Positions 1 through 11,068 of a DNA stretch of 64,000 nucleotides are shown here, in pieces. Position 1 is the first letter of the stretch; the number at the start of each line of letters is the position of its first letter. Made by a program: the position numbers and the translations under genes. The notes beneath the pieces were generated by a model. The model searched no databases, was not told the DNA's origin, and saw nothing but the letters and a program-made list of their open reading frames with translations. The stretch lies in the NCBI GenBank assembly GCA_038373885.1, contig JAWZYV010012389.1, positions 310,001-374,000 of the forward strand. Direction: 5' to 3'. Origin of the DNA: Cheiracanthium punctorium. Taxonomy: Eukaryota; Arthropoda; Arachnida; Araneae; Cheiracanthiidae.

Positions 1-965
1 TACAGCTATGTAAACTGCGCACCCAGTGGACCGTTTTTAACTAAAAAAACCTCAGTGGATTCAGCAACCTAGTTGTACAGCTATGTCAACTACGCACCCA
101 GTGGACCGTTTTTTAACTAAAAAAACCTCAGTGGATTCAGCAACCTAGTTGTACAGCTATGTCAACTACGCACCCAGTGGACCGTTTTTAACTAAAAAAA
201 CCTCAGTGGATTCAGCAACCTAGTTGTACAGCTATGTCAACTACGCACCTAGTGGACCGTTTTTAACTAAAAAAACCTCAGTGGATTCAGCAACCTAGTC
301 CTACAGCTATGTAAACTACGCAACCAGTGGACCGTTTTTAACTGAAAAAAACCTCAGTGGATTCAGCAGCCTAGTTGTACAGCTATGTAAACTACGCACC
401 CAGTGAACCGTTTTTAACTAAAAAAACCTCAGTGGATTCAGCAACCTAGTTGTACAGCTATGTAAACTGCGCAACCAATGGACCGTTTTTAACTAAAAAA
501 AACCTCAGTGGATTCAGCAACCTAGTTGTACAGCTATGTATACTGCGCACCCAGTGGACCGTTTTATAACTAAAAAAACCTCAGTGGATTCAGCAACCTA
601 GTTGCACAGCTGTGTAAACTGCGCAACCAGTGGACCGTGTTTTAACTAAAAAAAACCTCAGTGGATTCAGCAACCTAGTTGTACAGCTATGTAAACTGCG
701 CACCCAGTGGACCGTTTTTAACTAAAAAAAACCTCAGTGGATTCAGCAACCTAGTTGTACAGCTATGTAAACTGCGCAACCAGTGGACCGTTTTTAACTA
801 AAAAAACCTCAGTGGATTCAGCAACCTAGTTGTACAGCTATGTAAACTACGCAACCAGTGGACCGTTTTTAACTAAAAAAACCTCAGTGGATTCAGCAAC
901 CTAGTTGTACAGCTATGTAAACTACGCAACCAGTGGACCGATTTTAACTAAAAAAACAACAGTGA
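1..965. repeat. 75-bp tandem satellite array, about 13 units
   Basis: Thirteen head-to-tail units start at 1, 76, 152, 227, 302, 378, 453, 529, 605, 682, 758, 833 and 908. The period is 75-77 bases, and the length differences come from an A-run of 7-8 and a T-run. Each unit carries TACAGCTATG, then a GTGGACCG core, an A-run, then CTCAGTGGATTCAGCAACC. Units differ at a few sites, for example GTCAAC/GTAAAC and CACCC/CAACC. The array enters from the left edge and breaks down in the last unit near 955-965. No coding frame is seen. Confidence 0.97.
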
Positions 966-1885
966 ATTACCCTTTGCTAAGCTATATGCAAATCAAATAT
1001 TTTCAAAAGTAATACAACAATTTAAATCAAATACTAAGAATAAAACTAAATAAAAAATTATTTCACTTACTCTCGTCCAAAAAACGAATATCAAATCAAC
1101 AAGAGAACGTCACAAAGCAATGACCACTCTCGTCAAAAAAAAATCAAATGCAGAATAATAAACTTGTTCCACATGCAAAATTTCGATTTGCAGACGATAA
1201 TTGCCACAAATAAATCAGCCGACGAAAACAAATTAATTCTTAAAAATCAGTTTGTAATGTTTCCAAAAGTAAATCAGTTTTAAAAGTACTTTTAAAAATA
1301 TGACGTACTAAAAGTACTTTTAAAAAATATGAAAGCAAATTTCTCTAAAAATATTTTTAAAAACCTCTCTAACAAAAATTTTCTTGTTCAAATCTAGTTC
1401 CAGTAGCTAGATTCCAAAATAACAACAACGCATGCGCAAAAAACGCAAATTAACAGCTTAATGACGTCAAATAGAACAAGCACATTGGTTACTTTTAGCG
1501 ACATATGTCACGCAGTAGCTAGATTACAAAATAACAACAACGCATGCGCGAAAATCTAACATCTTTAGGATATTTCCACAGCTTTAAAATATCGAATTTA
1601 CCATATTTAGCGCGTTTATCGCCCACTCCAAAAAAACAGTCGCCAAGCGGTAGCGTAAAGCACATTTTAGCCTAATAATCTACCAGGAAAGATTGTGCAG
1701 TGGTTTTTGAAAATATCCGGGGCCTGGGTGTCCGATAATGTATGTCGATCCGATTCCTGGAAATATTTCACAAAACAAAACATTATATTGTCCTCCATCT
1801 CCTCTAAACTTATCTGGATCCTAGATATTTTAGTTTAGAAAATGATTTATCGTGAAAAAATCACTTTCTAAAGTAAAATATTTTC
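966..1885. other. Unique-looking AT-rich spacer with a short duplication
   Basis: No gene is seen. A ~40-base direct repeat (CAGTAGCTAGATT followed by ACAACAACGCATGCGC) occurs near 1402-1440 and 1511-1550. A self-complementary AAAAGTACTTTT motif occurs twice near 1283-1327. Confidence 0.6.
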
Positions 1886-2060
1886 AAGTGGCGCAAATAG
1901 TTGCAAATTTCCATAATCATACTTGGTGACAAAAATGTCATAAAAGAGGGAGGTCAAAGCCCCATCTTGGATACGCCACTTAGCATATGTACATGTATAT
2001 TTGTGCCCCCTCGTCGGGGAGTTATGACCCCCCGTCGGGGAAAGTCTAGCGCCACCACTG
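1886..2060. mobile_element. End fragment of the CAGTGGTGGCGCC-type miniature element
   Basis: The right end at 2041-2060 (AAAGTCTAGCGCCACCACTG) and the internal CCCCGTCGGGG palindromes match the ends of the complete copies at 15581-16153 and 22818-23419. The left end near 1886 is poorly preserved and no target duplication is convincing, so this is a truncated or decayed copy. Confidence 0.55.
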
Positions 2061-3608
2061 TGTAAAATTTTTACATTAACGTCAGTAAAGTACATGAAGA
2101 CTTACTCGTATAATTCAATGTATCAATACTATAAAAATATACATAAGATGAATTTTTAAAATATACACATAATTTACCAATCTTTATCGTAGAACAGTTT
2201 CGGTTCAATCACATTCTATCAGCGTTGTTTATAAACAACATATACACGGAAACCGAACTGGCGGAATCAAAGTGACTAGCACTAGTGTACCGTATCTGCG
2301 CTTTTGAGCAGTGGTTATTCATATTCTTTGCTACAGTCTACATGCAAATTTAGACATCGTATGACCAAAAATACTGAAATGTAGTGCTTTCAGTTATTTA
2401 AAATATAAAGAATTGTTATATTTAGTCTTTCTCCTTCGTATCAAACTCAAATAGCAAACTTCTTCTATTTTGAATTTCTAAACTAAACCAATCAATCAAT
2501 CAGCCATTTTTCTAAATTGGTAAGTCGTGTCTGAAATGTAAAAATTTCAATTTTATTTTTTATGTAGTGTAAGTCAACTTATAATTACCATTTTTATTGT
2601 AAATCTTTCTTTCTCTGCAGTGTTTGAAGGTTTTTGATATGATATGATGTATTTTGTTCGATCCAAAATTCGTTATTTTATCTCTGCTCCATTACAAAAT
2701 TTTATTCCAAAATACTGTGCGAAATGTCAAATTTGTTAATTTTCTTACTTACTGCTCGATGGTCACATTCTATGTTAAATAAACGTACTGATTTAACAAC
2801 TGTTTACATTTTGAGCAGTTTTTCTTAATGGTTCGGCTTACGATATGCAACGTATTACTAAAGTGACCAGAACCAGACGTCCTGCTTTTGGCGGGACTAT
2901 CCTGATTTTTACCTATAGGTCCTGCTTTCCTCACGGAACCCTAAAATGACCCGCTTTTCCATTCCTGTCCTGTTTTATGAAAAATAAATTGGGAATAAAT
3001 TCGCATGAAAATGATTGTGTTATTTACAAAGTTGTTTTTTTTTTCTTGTATTTAACACCGGTTTTCTTTTATTGATGAAAACGATAGTTTTATAATATGT
3101 ATTAACACATACATGTAATAAATGAATGGTGATTCTATAGTTATTGTTAGAGAGCAAACTATTTTGGAAATTTATCCAAAATGGTAAAATCAACCAAGAC
3201 CAGTGTTGCCAGAAAGTTTTGAACTAAAATCGCAAGAGGTTGCTAGAAAAGTAGCAAAATGTCACAAAAGTGACGACACAGCCATTGGTTGTAATGTTGT
3301 AGAAAAATCCCAAAACTTTAGTAGCACGATGCTTCCAAAAGTTGCAAAAAGTCGCAAGATCTGGTAACACTGACCAAGACGGTGCGTGCCCCATGTAAAC
3401 ACGACAACAATTGCTGGAGCTTGGTCGTTGCCAAGCCCTAGCGACTGTCGCCAACCATTTTGCACAATCAGCAAAGCAAAGAATTTTAACATATTAAAAT
3501 TGCACATAAATTCCACTAACTAAAATATTAAGACAAAATACACCATCCATATTTAACCTAAAAAAGTCTGAAAATTCATTAACAGGTAATTTAAAATGAG
3601 CAAATAGT
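2061..3608. other. Non-coding AT-rich stretch
   Basis: No gene, RNA gene or complete element is recognised. The short frames around 3224-3516 have no recognisable motif and low-complexity composition. A decayed interspersed repeat near 2867-2990 (text around CCTGCTTTT) is possible but not delimited. Confidence 0.4.
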
Positions 3609-3752
3609 GCACTGTTTTTAACTAAAAAAAAAACTACATTGGATTAAGCAACCTAGTTGTACAGCTGATGCAAACTGGACAAACACTGGCCTGTTTTCAA
3701 CTCAAAAGAAAAAAACATCGGTGGATTAAACAACCTACTTGTACACCTCATT
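3609..3752. repeat. Decayed relic of the 75-bp satellite, two units
   Basis: Two diverged copies of the unit seen at 1-965 occur here: T-run, A-run, TTGGATTAAGCAACCTAGTT, then a second unit ending near CAACCTACTTGTACACC. They carry many substitutions absent from the main array, so this piece is older or no longer homogenised. Confidence 0.85.
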
Positions 3753-3986
3753 TAAAGTCAGTATGATTAGAATAGCACTAACAAAAACATTAAATATAAA
3801 TTTAAAATTCACATTAAAAACCTCAAACAGTGCAAAGATTCGTTAAAAAAAGAGCACTTACCTTTACTTTTTTTAATTAACCGCTCAGAAATGTCTCTAA
3901 CACCCACTGGTTTATAACGTAAAACGAGCATGCTTTTTTTAATTTAGTTTTATATTCACACCATATTTCTAACAAACACACTTACG

Positions 3987-4470
3987 GGTCAGTCCATGTA
4001 AAATCATCCAGAAAAAATAAAATTTGTTGCTCAATATTTTTGATACTTTTTTATTTTGCCAGTTTATTAACCAGTATATTGGGAGTTCAAAACAAGTGTT
4101 CAAAAAAATTCAGGCCCTTAGGATTTTTTTTTGTTGGCCCATTTTTAAGTGACAACACGAAGGATTTTTGATGAAAATAGAAAACCTCATAACTTTTTTA
4201 CTTTTAAGAGTTTTTAATTATTTAAAAATCATTATAATGAGAAGGAAATAATCTAAATTTTTGCTAATTAGTACTTTTTACTACAATTTGAAGATGTTAC
4301 TGAAAATACACTGTAAAAATTTCATTTGTCAATGAAGAAAATAGCGTTTTTGACATGAAAATTTCAATAGAAGGAAATGACTTACCTTAATAATTGCATT
4401 CCTAAATAGATACAATAGATTACTACTCCCAGGCAAAGTATGAGTAATTAGAAGCTATTCCTTTTTTAAC
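3987..4470 (+). repeat. Long inverted repeat, left partner (GGGTCAGTCCATG end)
   Basis: About 470 bases starting GGGTCAGTCCATGTAAAATC recur in reverse orientation at 20524-20992. Shared landmarks are the AACCAGTATATTGGGAGTTC block and the TACTACTCCCAGG block near the inner end. The tip resembles the GGGTCATTCC tips of the elements at 25067, 28029 and 32156. The flanks give no convincing target duplication, so these may be the ends of one large element or two inverted solo copies. Confidence 0.8.
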
Positions 4471-5490
4471 CGATGAAAAGCGGAGGAGGTTCTCAAGTCG
4501 ACGCATATATTTTTTTTATGTATGAACATGCATAACTTTTTACAGAGTAATCCGATTTTGATAAATTTTTTTTTATTGGAAAGGGTATACCCCGAAGTTG
4601 GTCCCATATAGATTTGGAAAAAAAATTCCAACTCTAAGGGTAGGAAAACAGGGGATGATTGATTTTTCACTCACTGATTGTAATGTATGAACACTCATGA
4701 AAATATGACTTTTAAATGCCAGCTCGTTTAGTGATCTTTTTCCTTTTCCTCGTGAAAATTCAATAGTCCTTAAATTTTATAGTTTTCATAAAATAAAATA
4801 GAAGCTCTAACGAGGCATATAAGCTCTTGCAGGGATCACTCTAGAGCGTTTCAGGGGGGCGGCTCGCCCTTGTGCCCTTTTTCCTGTAAAATTCCGCCCT
4901 CCTTGCCCTTTTTCTTGATAAAATTCCGCCCTCCTTGCCCCTTTTCTTGATAAATTCCACCCTCTTTGTTTTTGTTTTTTTTTCAATCAAAATGCCGCTC
5001 TCCTTTTCTCCACCCCTCCTTGTGTCCCCTTCTCTTTGATTCTCGTTACCATTGCTGGCGCTCCACTAGACGGACTCCACGTGGTCCCGGCTAGACCCCA
5101 AAAAAGCCTCTCTCCAACAACAGCAACAAGGAAGTTGATTTGTTTATTCTCTTATCAATGATGTGTGGGGGAGGATGGTAGGCATCTGCTCAGTCGCCAC
5201 TCTTCTCCCTCCCGACCTGAGGAGAGGATTAAAACCGTTCGCTGTAGCTTCAGATCATAAAATATCTCATTAGAGAAACAATCTGTCATCCAGAAGAGTA
5301 TTCATAACAATAAATTATTTCCTACTGTAAATGGCGCTTTACCGTGTTTTATAAATGCTGTAAGTAATTAATAAACGCCACTTGGTTATTGTTTATTTTT
5401 TCAGATTTTCAAAACACATTCATCCAAACTTAGGGCTGGCTGCACGGAAAGTTCAAGACAAGGGCAATTCCGGAAGTCTGGGTAACACCC

Positions 5491-5522
5491 CCCCCCCCCC
5501 ACACACACACACACACACACAC
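5491..5522. repeat. C-run plus (AC)n microsatellite
   Basis: A C homopolymer is followed by about 12 AC dinucleotides. The homologous position at 44440-44455 has only the C-run, so the dinucleotide expansion is specific to this copy. Confidence 0.9.
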
Positions 5523-5659
5523 TCCTCCCCGTCGATGTACTAAAAAGAATAGGGAAAAATTGATTCATTGACAGGGTGTGCAGCAGTCAGGAAATACTAC
5601 TTGAAAATATCGAATTTCCGGTCAGCATAGGGGCCAAATTGATGATTATTCTATAGGGC

Positions 5660-5824
5660 CATGGGCACCGGCAGCATAGGGCAAGGGGGAGGGCTATGCC
5701 CCCCCCTGGATTTTTGTATGCAGTGTTTTCCCTTGTCTTTTTTTGCTCTTTCCAACATGGTAACCATATGTTAAAGTAGTCTTTGCCCCCCCCCCCCCTG
5801 GAAAATATTCTGCCGGCGTCCATG
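5660..5824 (-). mobile_element. hAT-type MITE, CATGGGC..GCCGGCAG family, copy 1
   Basis: 165 bp with terminal repeats CATGGGCACCGGCAG and (complement) CATGGACGCCGGCAG. The perfect 8-bp target duplication TATAGGGC occurs at 5652-5659 and 5825-5832. The paralogous empty site lies at about 44627, where TATAGAAC occurs once and nothing is inserted. A second copy lies at 14478-14641 in the opposite orientation. It is non-coding, with poly-C runs. Confidence 0.95.
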
Positions 5825-6076
5825 TATAGGGCTATTTTAGGCGGAGATAGGGGTGGGAACTGTCAATACAAAATTTGTGTCTATTTTGCAGCCCCTCCAA
5901 AAAAATGAAATCGTCGACGATTGCGAGAATGCAAGTCTCGTCGACTGCACGGGCACGTGCCCCGGGGATGTTCATTTTTACTGTACTACGCGCTCAGCAA
6001 AAGGAAATACTATCATTTCCCCCCCCCCCCTCTTTTTTTATTATGTTGTGCACTTGCAATTTATTTTTCCCTCGGA

Positions 6077-7000
6077 CAGTGGCGACTCGTCCATTTGAGC
6101 ACATGAGCACATGAACCCCCAGAGGAAAAACTAAAGAATAAACACATTAACAAATTAAATTTCAAAAAATATATTAAGTACACTTTTAGATTTTTGTGAA
6201 TTTAAAGATGAGTTTTACTCTCCCCCACTATCATTAAACGTGTTTATTATAGCTAATGCACTGTGCCGTACTGTAGGTCTTTCGTTGCTCGCATGTGCAA
6301 TCGACCGACTGGCCCTCTCAACCGGTCTCTGAGGAAAGACGCCGAGAGATAGCGGGAGAAGCGAGGCGCTTCTGTTGGCACGCCGTTTACACAAATTTAT
6401 TGTGCTCACAGCAGATTTTTTTGCCGTTATTTCCACTGGATTCTCTCTTGGTTTGTTGTGTTCGGTTACTTAATCCATTTTTTTCATTTTCTTATTATTT
6501 TCTTTATTTTTATCCTTTTTCACTACAGTATTTTTTACTAAATAGTGTATATAATTAAGATGGGAGTCAAATAAGTGTTTCGGAGCAGCAGCAATGACAT
6601 TTTTCAATATTATCCTTTAAAAAAAAATTGAAATAAAAATTCAAGACAATATTTTTCCTAACTTATCTTAGTGACGAAATATTAGACCAATGACGACTTG
6701 TTTTCTTTCAGTTGCATGCATTATTTTTCTTTAACTGCTGGAAATGCAAATCTATTTTAACTTGTAAGGTGCGTCCAGGGGCGTAGTCAAAGGGGGGGGG
6801 GGGTTAGGTTGAGAAATTTTTTGCAACACAAAATGTATATTCTTCACTGCATTATCACACACACACGTATACATATATATGACTTGTAGTAGTTGTAACC
6901 CCCCCCCCCCATGAAAAATTTCTGGCTACGCCCCTGGGTGCGTGGTATCTGCATATTTAATTTGTGAACCTCCATTTAAATAACCCTCGAGCCACCACTG
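6077..7000. mobile_element. hAT-type non-autonomous element, CAGTGGYGRCTCG ends
   Basis: 924 bp with ends CAGTGGCGACTCG and the complement CAGTGGTGGCTCG. The 8-bp duplication CCCTCGGA is perfect at 6069-6076 and 7001-7008. It sits inside the 4830-7662 element and is absent from the related sequence at 44258-45240. No transposase is recognisable in its frames. It carries the nested MITE 6776-6936. Confidence 0.95.
6776..6936 (+). mobile_element. CAGGGGCGTAGYC MITE, copy 1
   Basis: 161 bp starting CAGGGGCGTAGTC and ending GGCTACGCCCCTG, with G- and C-runs just inside the ends and a core around TTCTTCACTGCATTATCACAC. Target duplication GGTGCGTC/GGTGCGTG at 6768-6775 and 6937-6944 (7 of 8). It is the innermost of four nested insertions. 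Other copies are at 40755, 58838 and 62083. Confidence 0.95.
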
Positions 7001-7662
7001 CCCTCGGACATGTCTTATCTAAACTGGCGTTCTTATTACAGAATATTTCTAAAAGTTATGTATATAGTGCTGCAACTAGAGGTCAAGTCGCCCGGGACAA
7101 ACCTTTGTTTTGGCGCTCCCTTCTTTCCATTTCAATTTTGACGTAACAGCACTATGCTGTGGCAAGTGTCCCGTTTTCCCTCCACTAGTTGCAGACTAGC
7201 ATATATACAGAGAGAAAAGTTGCAGTGATGCTGAATACGATAAAATTTGAATCTAAAACTGAATGTTTTCGGTCATTTTCGGGTCCGAAAATTGGCGTGA
7301 TTGTGAAAAATTTGTCGGCAAAACCGGATCCCCGTTATTTTGCGATTACAAAATTTAATTTTTTTTATGCTTTTTTTGTTTTGTTGTTGTTGTTGAAATA
7401 AAGCATAATGAACGCCTTACACAATTTTTGTAAAAGTGTAGATTTCATTAAGTGAAAAAATTTGGTTTCAAAATTTGTTTAATCATTTGCTTAAAAAATT
7501 GCTATTAAGAAAACACATTTTCGGACATAAAAGTATGTTTATAAAAGCTACCCTTATGTGTTTGTAGACAATAATTACAAAAGTTGCCCTTTTTGTGTGA
7601 TATGATATGCCCTTTTCCTGTAATCTGCACCTTACCCTTTTTCATTTCTAGAGTGATCCCTG

Positions 7663-8476
7663 GCTCTTGAATCAATATTTGTTAGATGCTATTACCAGAA
7701 GAGTTGATTTTTTTTAAATGGACGGTGTCCGTGTGACGTCATTTTTCAGCCAACACGTAACCTCCAACCAATCAACTTAAAATGTAGTTTCAGTTGACAC
7801 TCCATGTTTCAATCTGATTAGTTCAAATTTGTACTTTCCACTGTCACGTGATTGAAATAGCATCGTATCGATATTGTCCATTGCAAGGGATATTGGCGAA
7901 GTTTTTACGTCACCGTTTAAAACTGCACATCAAACCACCTATACATCTTCGTTCACAGTACACAGCACATATGTGTACATTTTGTTTTCACTTGTTAAAA
8001 CAATTCTTTTAACATTTTTTGTAGTTCTGAAATTTACGTACATATGTGTCGATGCTTTAATTTTGAATAAATCATGTTAACTCATGCGAATGTGCAAATC
8101 CCACGCACACATTTTGTTTTTGTTTGCCGTCTCGCAAAAGAGTATTTGAATGTTATTAAAATTTCCGAAGTTCAATTTATTTTTTTTTTCGAAATTCATA
8201 CAGCTAAAAAGAACTGGCCTATGTTCCGTATCTGGTGCTGTTTACATTTTGATGTTCATTTAGTGTTGGTCCTGGCACCATCGTGGGCGATGTTCAGCGG
8301 GAGTGAAGTACCCTGCCGGTGGTAGTTTTGAGTGGCAACCATAAAGAAATGTGTGGCGACGTTTTTTTTTTTTTTTTTTTTTTTAAGTATGATAAATCGT
8401 CAAATATTGGAAATTTCAGAACTGTTGAAAGATTTGAATTTTCGAGCATGCGTAATAGTTATTTTTTAATTCTAGC
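7663..8476. other. Non-coding stretch between elements
   Basis: No gene is recognised. The sequence contains a T-run at 8364-8383 and short frames without known motifs. Confidence 0.4.
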
Positions 8477-9833
8477 CACTCCCAGACAGCACATAAGCTT
8501 AAATCAAGCTTGAGATTTGGCTTGGCAATGCAAGGTTGGCTTAAGCTGGATTTTGACTTGCAAATTGCGGTGATGGCACCATCTGTGAAAGAGAATGGAC
8601 ATTAATTGTCTAGCGTCCTCAAATTTGTTGAAAGTTTGTAAAAGATGTGTTTTAACGGGGATGGGTTTTTTATTACCAGTGCCATATTACTGGCAGGGCA
8701 AATGGGGCAACTGCCCAGGGCCTACAGATTTTAGGGCCCAAAAATCTTACATCTTACACTTTTGTAATTTTAAAATAAAATTACAAAGGATAAAAAAAAA
8801 ATTCAGAAGTTAAATAATTTTTTTAATTATAAAGTATGAACAATGAAAATAATTCAAATTTACATTTGTATAAATTAATTTAAACTTTTTTAATTCTTCG
8901 AAATGCTCTATATCGATATAGCATACCAATATATGTAGAAAAATAACTAACCACATTTGTAAAGAGAATTTTTAACGTTAAAAAATAGCAAAATTTTTCA
9001 ATTATTTGTTATTATAAGAACTATTTACAAAACTGACTTAAGTGTTTGTATTCCATACATGTTATGTTAGCAACTGTGATATAGCATTTCGAAGTAACGT
9101 TTAACTATCTGTTTCTTTGATTTCAGATTACTTAACACAAAATTTGTGTTAAGTAAGTAAACCCATTCTATATTTCCAAATATGGAAATTCTTCAAAATA
9201 AAATACAATTATACTACGAAATTGATTTCAAAATCAGTCGTTTGTCTCGATTTTGGCCAGCAGCAGTATTGCTCATGAGTGTTGCGAAAGTTTTAAAACA
9301 TGTGTTGCTCTTAAGTTTATATTATGTTTATTTCCCTATTAGTAGAGTCTCTAAATCACACATTAAAATTATTTTAATTTTGATGCATCCCATGGAAAAA
9401 AAATAATAATAACATATCGCCCACTTATCAATCTGGCCAGAAAATCGCTTATAATTCACTTCAAACTTTAGTCATAGCTGCACAAGGCTCTGGTGGCTGA
9501 ATGGATAACACGCTCGGCTACTAATCGAAAGGTCCGGGGTTCTATTCTAGCCACGGACACTCGATGGAAACAGATCAAAATAACTTAAAATTACAGCATA
9601 AAGGGGGAAAATGCGCGGAAAAATAAAGTATGTGGGGCGCATTCGCCAGCGGGCACCCCGTGTATTTAGAAAATTTTTTTGGGGGGGAAATTTTTTAAGC
9701 TTGAAATGTCAAGCTTAATGCAAGCTGGGCAAGTGTAAACTAGAACACTTGATTCAAGCTTGCATCAAGCTTACATGACTGGAATTTTCAAGCTTATTGA
9801 CTTGATAAATCAAGTTTGCTGCACTGTCTGGGC
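8477..9833. mobile_element. Element with CAGACAG ends and AAGCTTGA subterminal repeats
   Basis: Left end CAGACAGCACATAAGCTT near 8480 and right end CTGCACTGTCTGGG near 9819-9832 are roughly inverted. Both ends carry many copies of AAGCTTGA or CAAGCTT in both orientations. The interior is AT-rich, with a degraded GGCAGGGCAAATGGGGC repeat near 8690 and the SINE at 9485. Target duplication is not clear, so the limits are approximate. Confidence 0.55.
9485..9660 (+). repeat. tRNA-derived SINE-like insertion
   Basis: 9486-9557 reads like a tRNA: TGGCTGAATGG matches an A box and GGTTCTATTCT an imperfect B box, 50 bases apart, with a possible anticodon arm around GGCTACTAATCGAAAGG. The following ~100 bases are not tRNA. 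A functional tRNA is unlikely because the B box is degraded. Confidence 0.65.
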
Positions 9834-9929
9834 TGTGTGACATACACAGATGAATGTATAGAATTCGCTTGCTCAATTTGACGTCACTAAGCTGTTAATT
9901 TGCATTTATAGTCACAAAAAATTATAAAA

Positions 9930-10476
9930 TAAAAACTTTTTAACAAAAAAATTAAACCGCCGAAAAACTCAAAAGCAAAAAATAATAAACCTTTTCTTAA
10001 TTAACCTTAATAACGAAGTTCTTAAACTAATGTAAGTATACCTAAGTAATTTTGAGTCTGTGCTAAACAACCAATGAACAAAGATCACTAAATTACCTTA
10101 AATTTAAAGAAATATCCAAATCAAATTGTCATTGCAACATAAAATCTCTGGCGATAAACATTAACATTCCAAAAAATGTGCTCTCCTCACGTCCCTCACG
10201 ATCAACGAGCTTTCGCAGAAATGCAGAGAGGTCTACTTTGTAATACACAACTTAGCATTAAAATCTGTGTGTTAACAATAAATTACTCCTATTAATAATA
10301 GAGATTTAGGCAATGTAGTGATCTTTGTTCATTGGTTGTTTGGCACCGTCTCAAAATTACTTAGGTATACTTACATTAGTTTAAGAACTTGGTTATTAAT
10401 GTTAATTAAGAAAAGGTTTATTATTTTTTGCTTTTGAGTTTTTTGGCAGTTTAATTTTTTTGTTAAAAAGTTTTTA
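9930..10476. mobile_element. Miniature foldback element with 161-bp arms
   Basis: 9930-10090 and 10316-10476 are near-perfect reverse complements. Landmarks are AACTTTTTAACAAAAAAATT and ACCAATGAACAAAGATCACT. They are separated by 225 bp of unrelated sequence. One arm reads GTCTGTGCTAAAC where the other reads GGCACCGTC, so the arms have begun to drift. It abuts the Tc1 fragment to the right. Confidence 0.9.
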
Positions 10477-10485
10477 TTAAATATA

Positions 10486-10862
10486 CACTCTATAACAAAT
10501 AAATCGACGCACCAAGAAGGAGGTGTCCGATTGAGACGAAAATTGGTGGTTAGGAAGACAATGTACAGAATAGTAAATGATTAAAATTTCAGAACAATTG
10601 AATAATTTATTTCAGAGTTACAGTAACAAGTTCAATAAGGTGTTGACCAGCCGCTAGCCTGGATACAAGCTGCCACACGGCGTGGCATAGACCAATAAAG
10701 CTCCCGGATGGTCTCCTGCGGTATTTCCTGCCAAATTCGCTCCAATTGTCGAACGAGGTCATCAACAGTCCGTGCCAGATGCAATCGCCTTCCCATGATA
10801 TCCCAGACATGCTCGATGGGAGAGAGATCTGGCGATATGGCAGGCCAAGGAAGAGTTTGACA
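10486..10862 (-). pseudogene. Tc1-type transposase 3' fragment with element end
   Basis: On the minus strand 10862-10639 encodes an uninterrupted C-terminal part of a Tc1/mariner-superfamily transposase. It reads WPAISPDLSPIEHVWD, then an IPQ..I..L..SMPRRVAACI tail and a stop just after STPY. The SPDLSPIEH block carries the third catalytic acidic residue (E) of the Tc1 DDE triad. The upstream two thirds, with the DNA-binding domain and the first two Asp residues, are missing. The 3' non-coding end near 10488 (CTATAACAAATAAATCGACG) is probably the terminal repeat. It is a 5'-truncated, inactive copy. Sequence quality suggests a fairly young insertion. Confidence 0.9.
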
Positions 10863-10975
10863 AGCTTGCAGGCTAAAGCTTAAAATTCCTGGTCGCCAGG
10901 TGGCAATTAAGCATTAAACACTGGCGATTTACGAAATTCTGACTACCGGCCAGGCCAATATAATGGTGGAGCTAG

Positions 10976-11068
10976 AAAAATCCGTCAACAAATCGCACAT
11001 CGCGCCGGCAAAATCTATCAACAGATCGCGCATACGCACCTGCAAAATTCGTCAACAGATCGCACCAT
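10976..11068. repeat. Three tandem ~33-bp units
   Basis: Three head-to-tail units contain AATCCGTCAACAAATCGC, AATCTATCAACAGATCGC and AATTCGTCAACAGATCGC, each followed by a GC-rich linker. It lies just beyond the Tc1 break point in otherwise unassigned sequence. Confidence 0.85.

Larger units (their letters stand above)
4830..7662. mobile_element. hAT-like non-autonomous element hosting three nested insertions
   Basis: Terminal inverted repeats CAGGGATCACTCTAGA (4830-4845) and its complement (7647-7662) are flanked by a shared GCTCTTG (4823-4829 and 7663-7669). That points to a 7-8-bp target duplication. The left end has repeated CCGCCCTCCTTGCCC text. The interior (5306 onward) is shared with 44258-45240. 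No transposase frame is visible. It contains the elements at 5660-5824 and 6077-7000, the latter itself carrying 6776-6936. Confidence 0.85.

Noticed and set aside
1..965. CRISPR-like array
   Set aside because: Units are contiguous 75-bp repeats without unique spacers, in eukaryotic DNA: a satellite.
9486..9557. Functional tRNA gene
   Set aside because: The B box is degraded and the sequence continues into a non-tRNA body. A SINE head is more likely.
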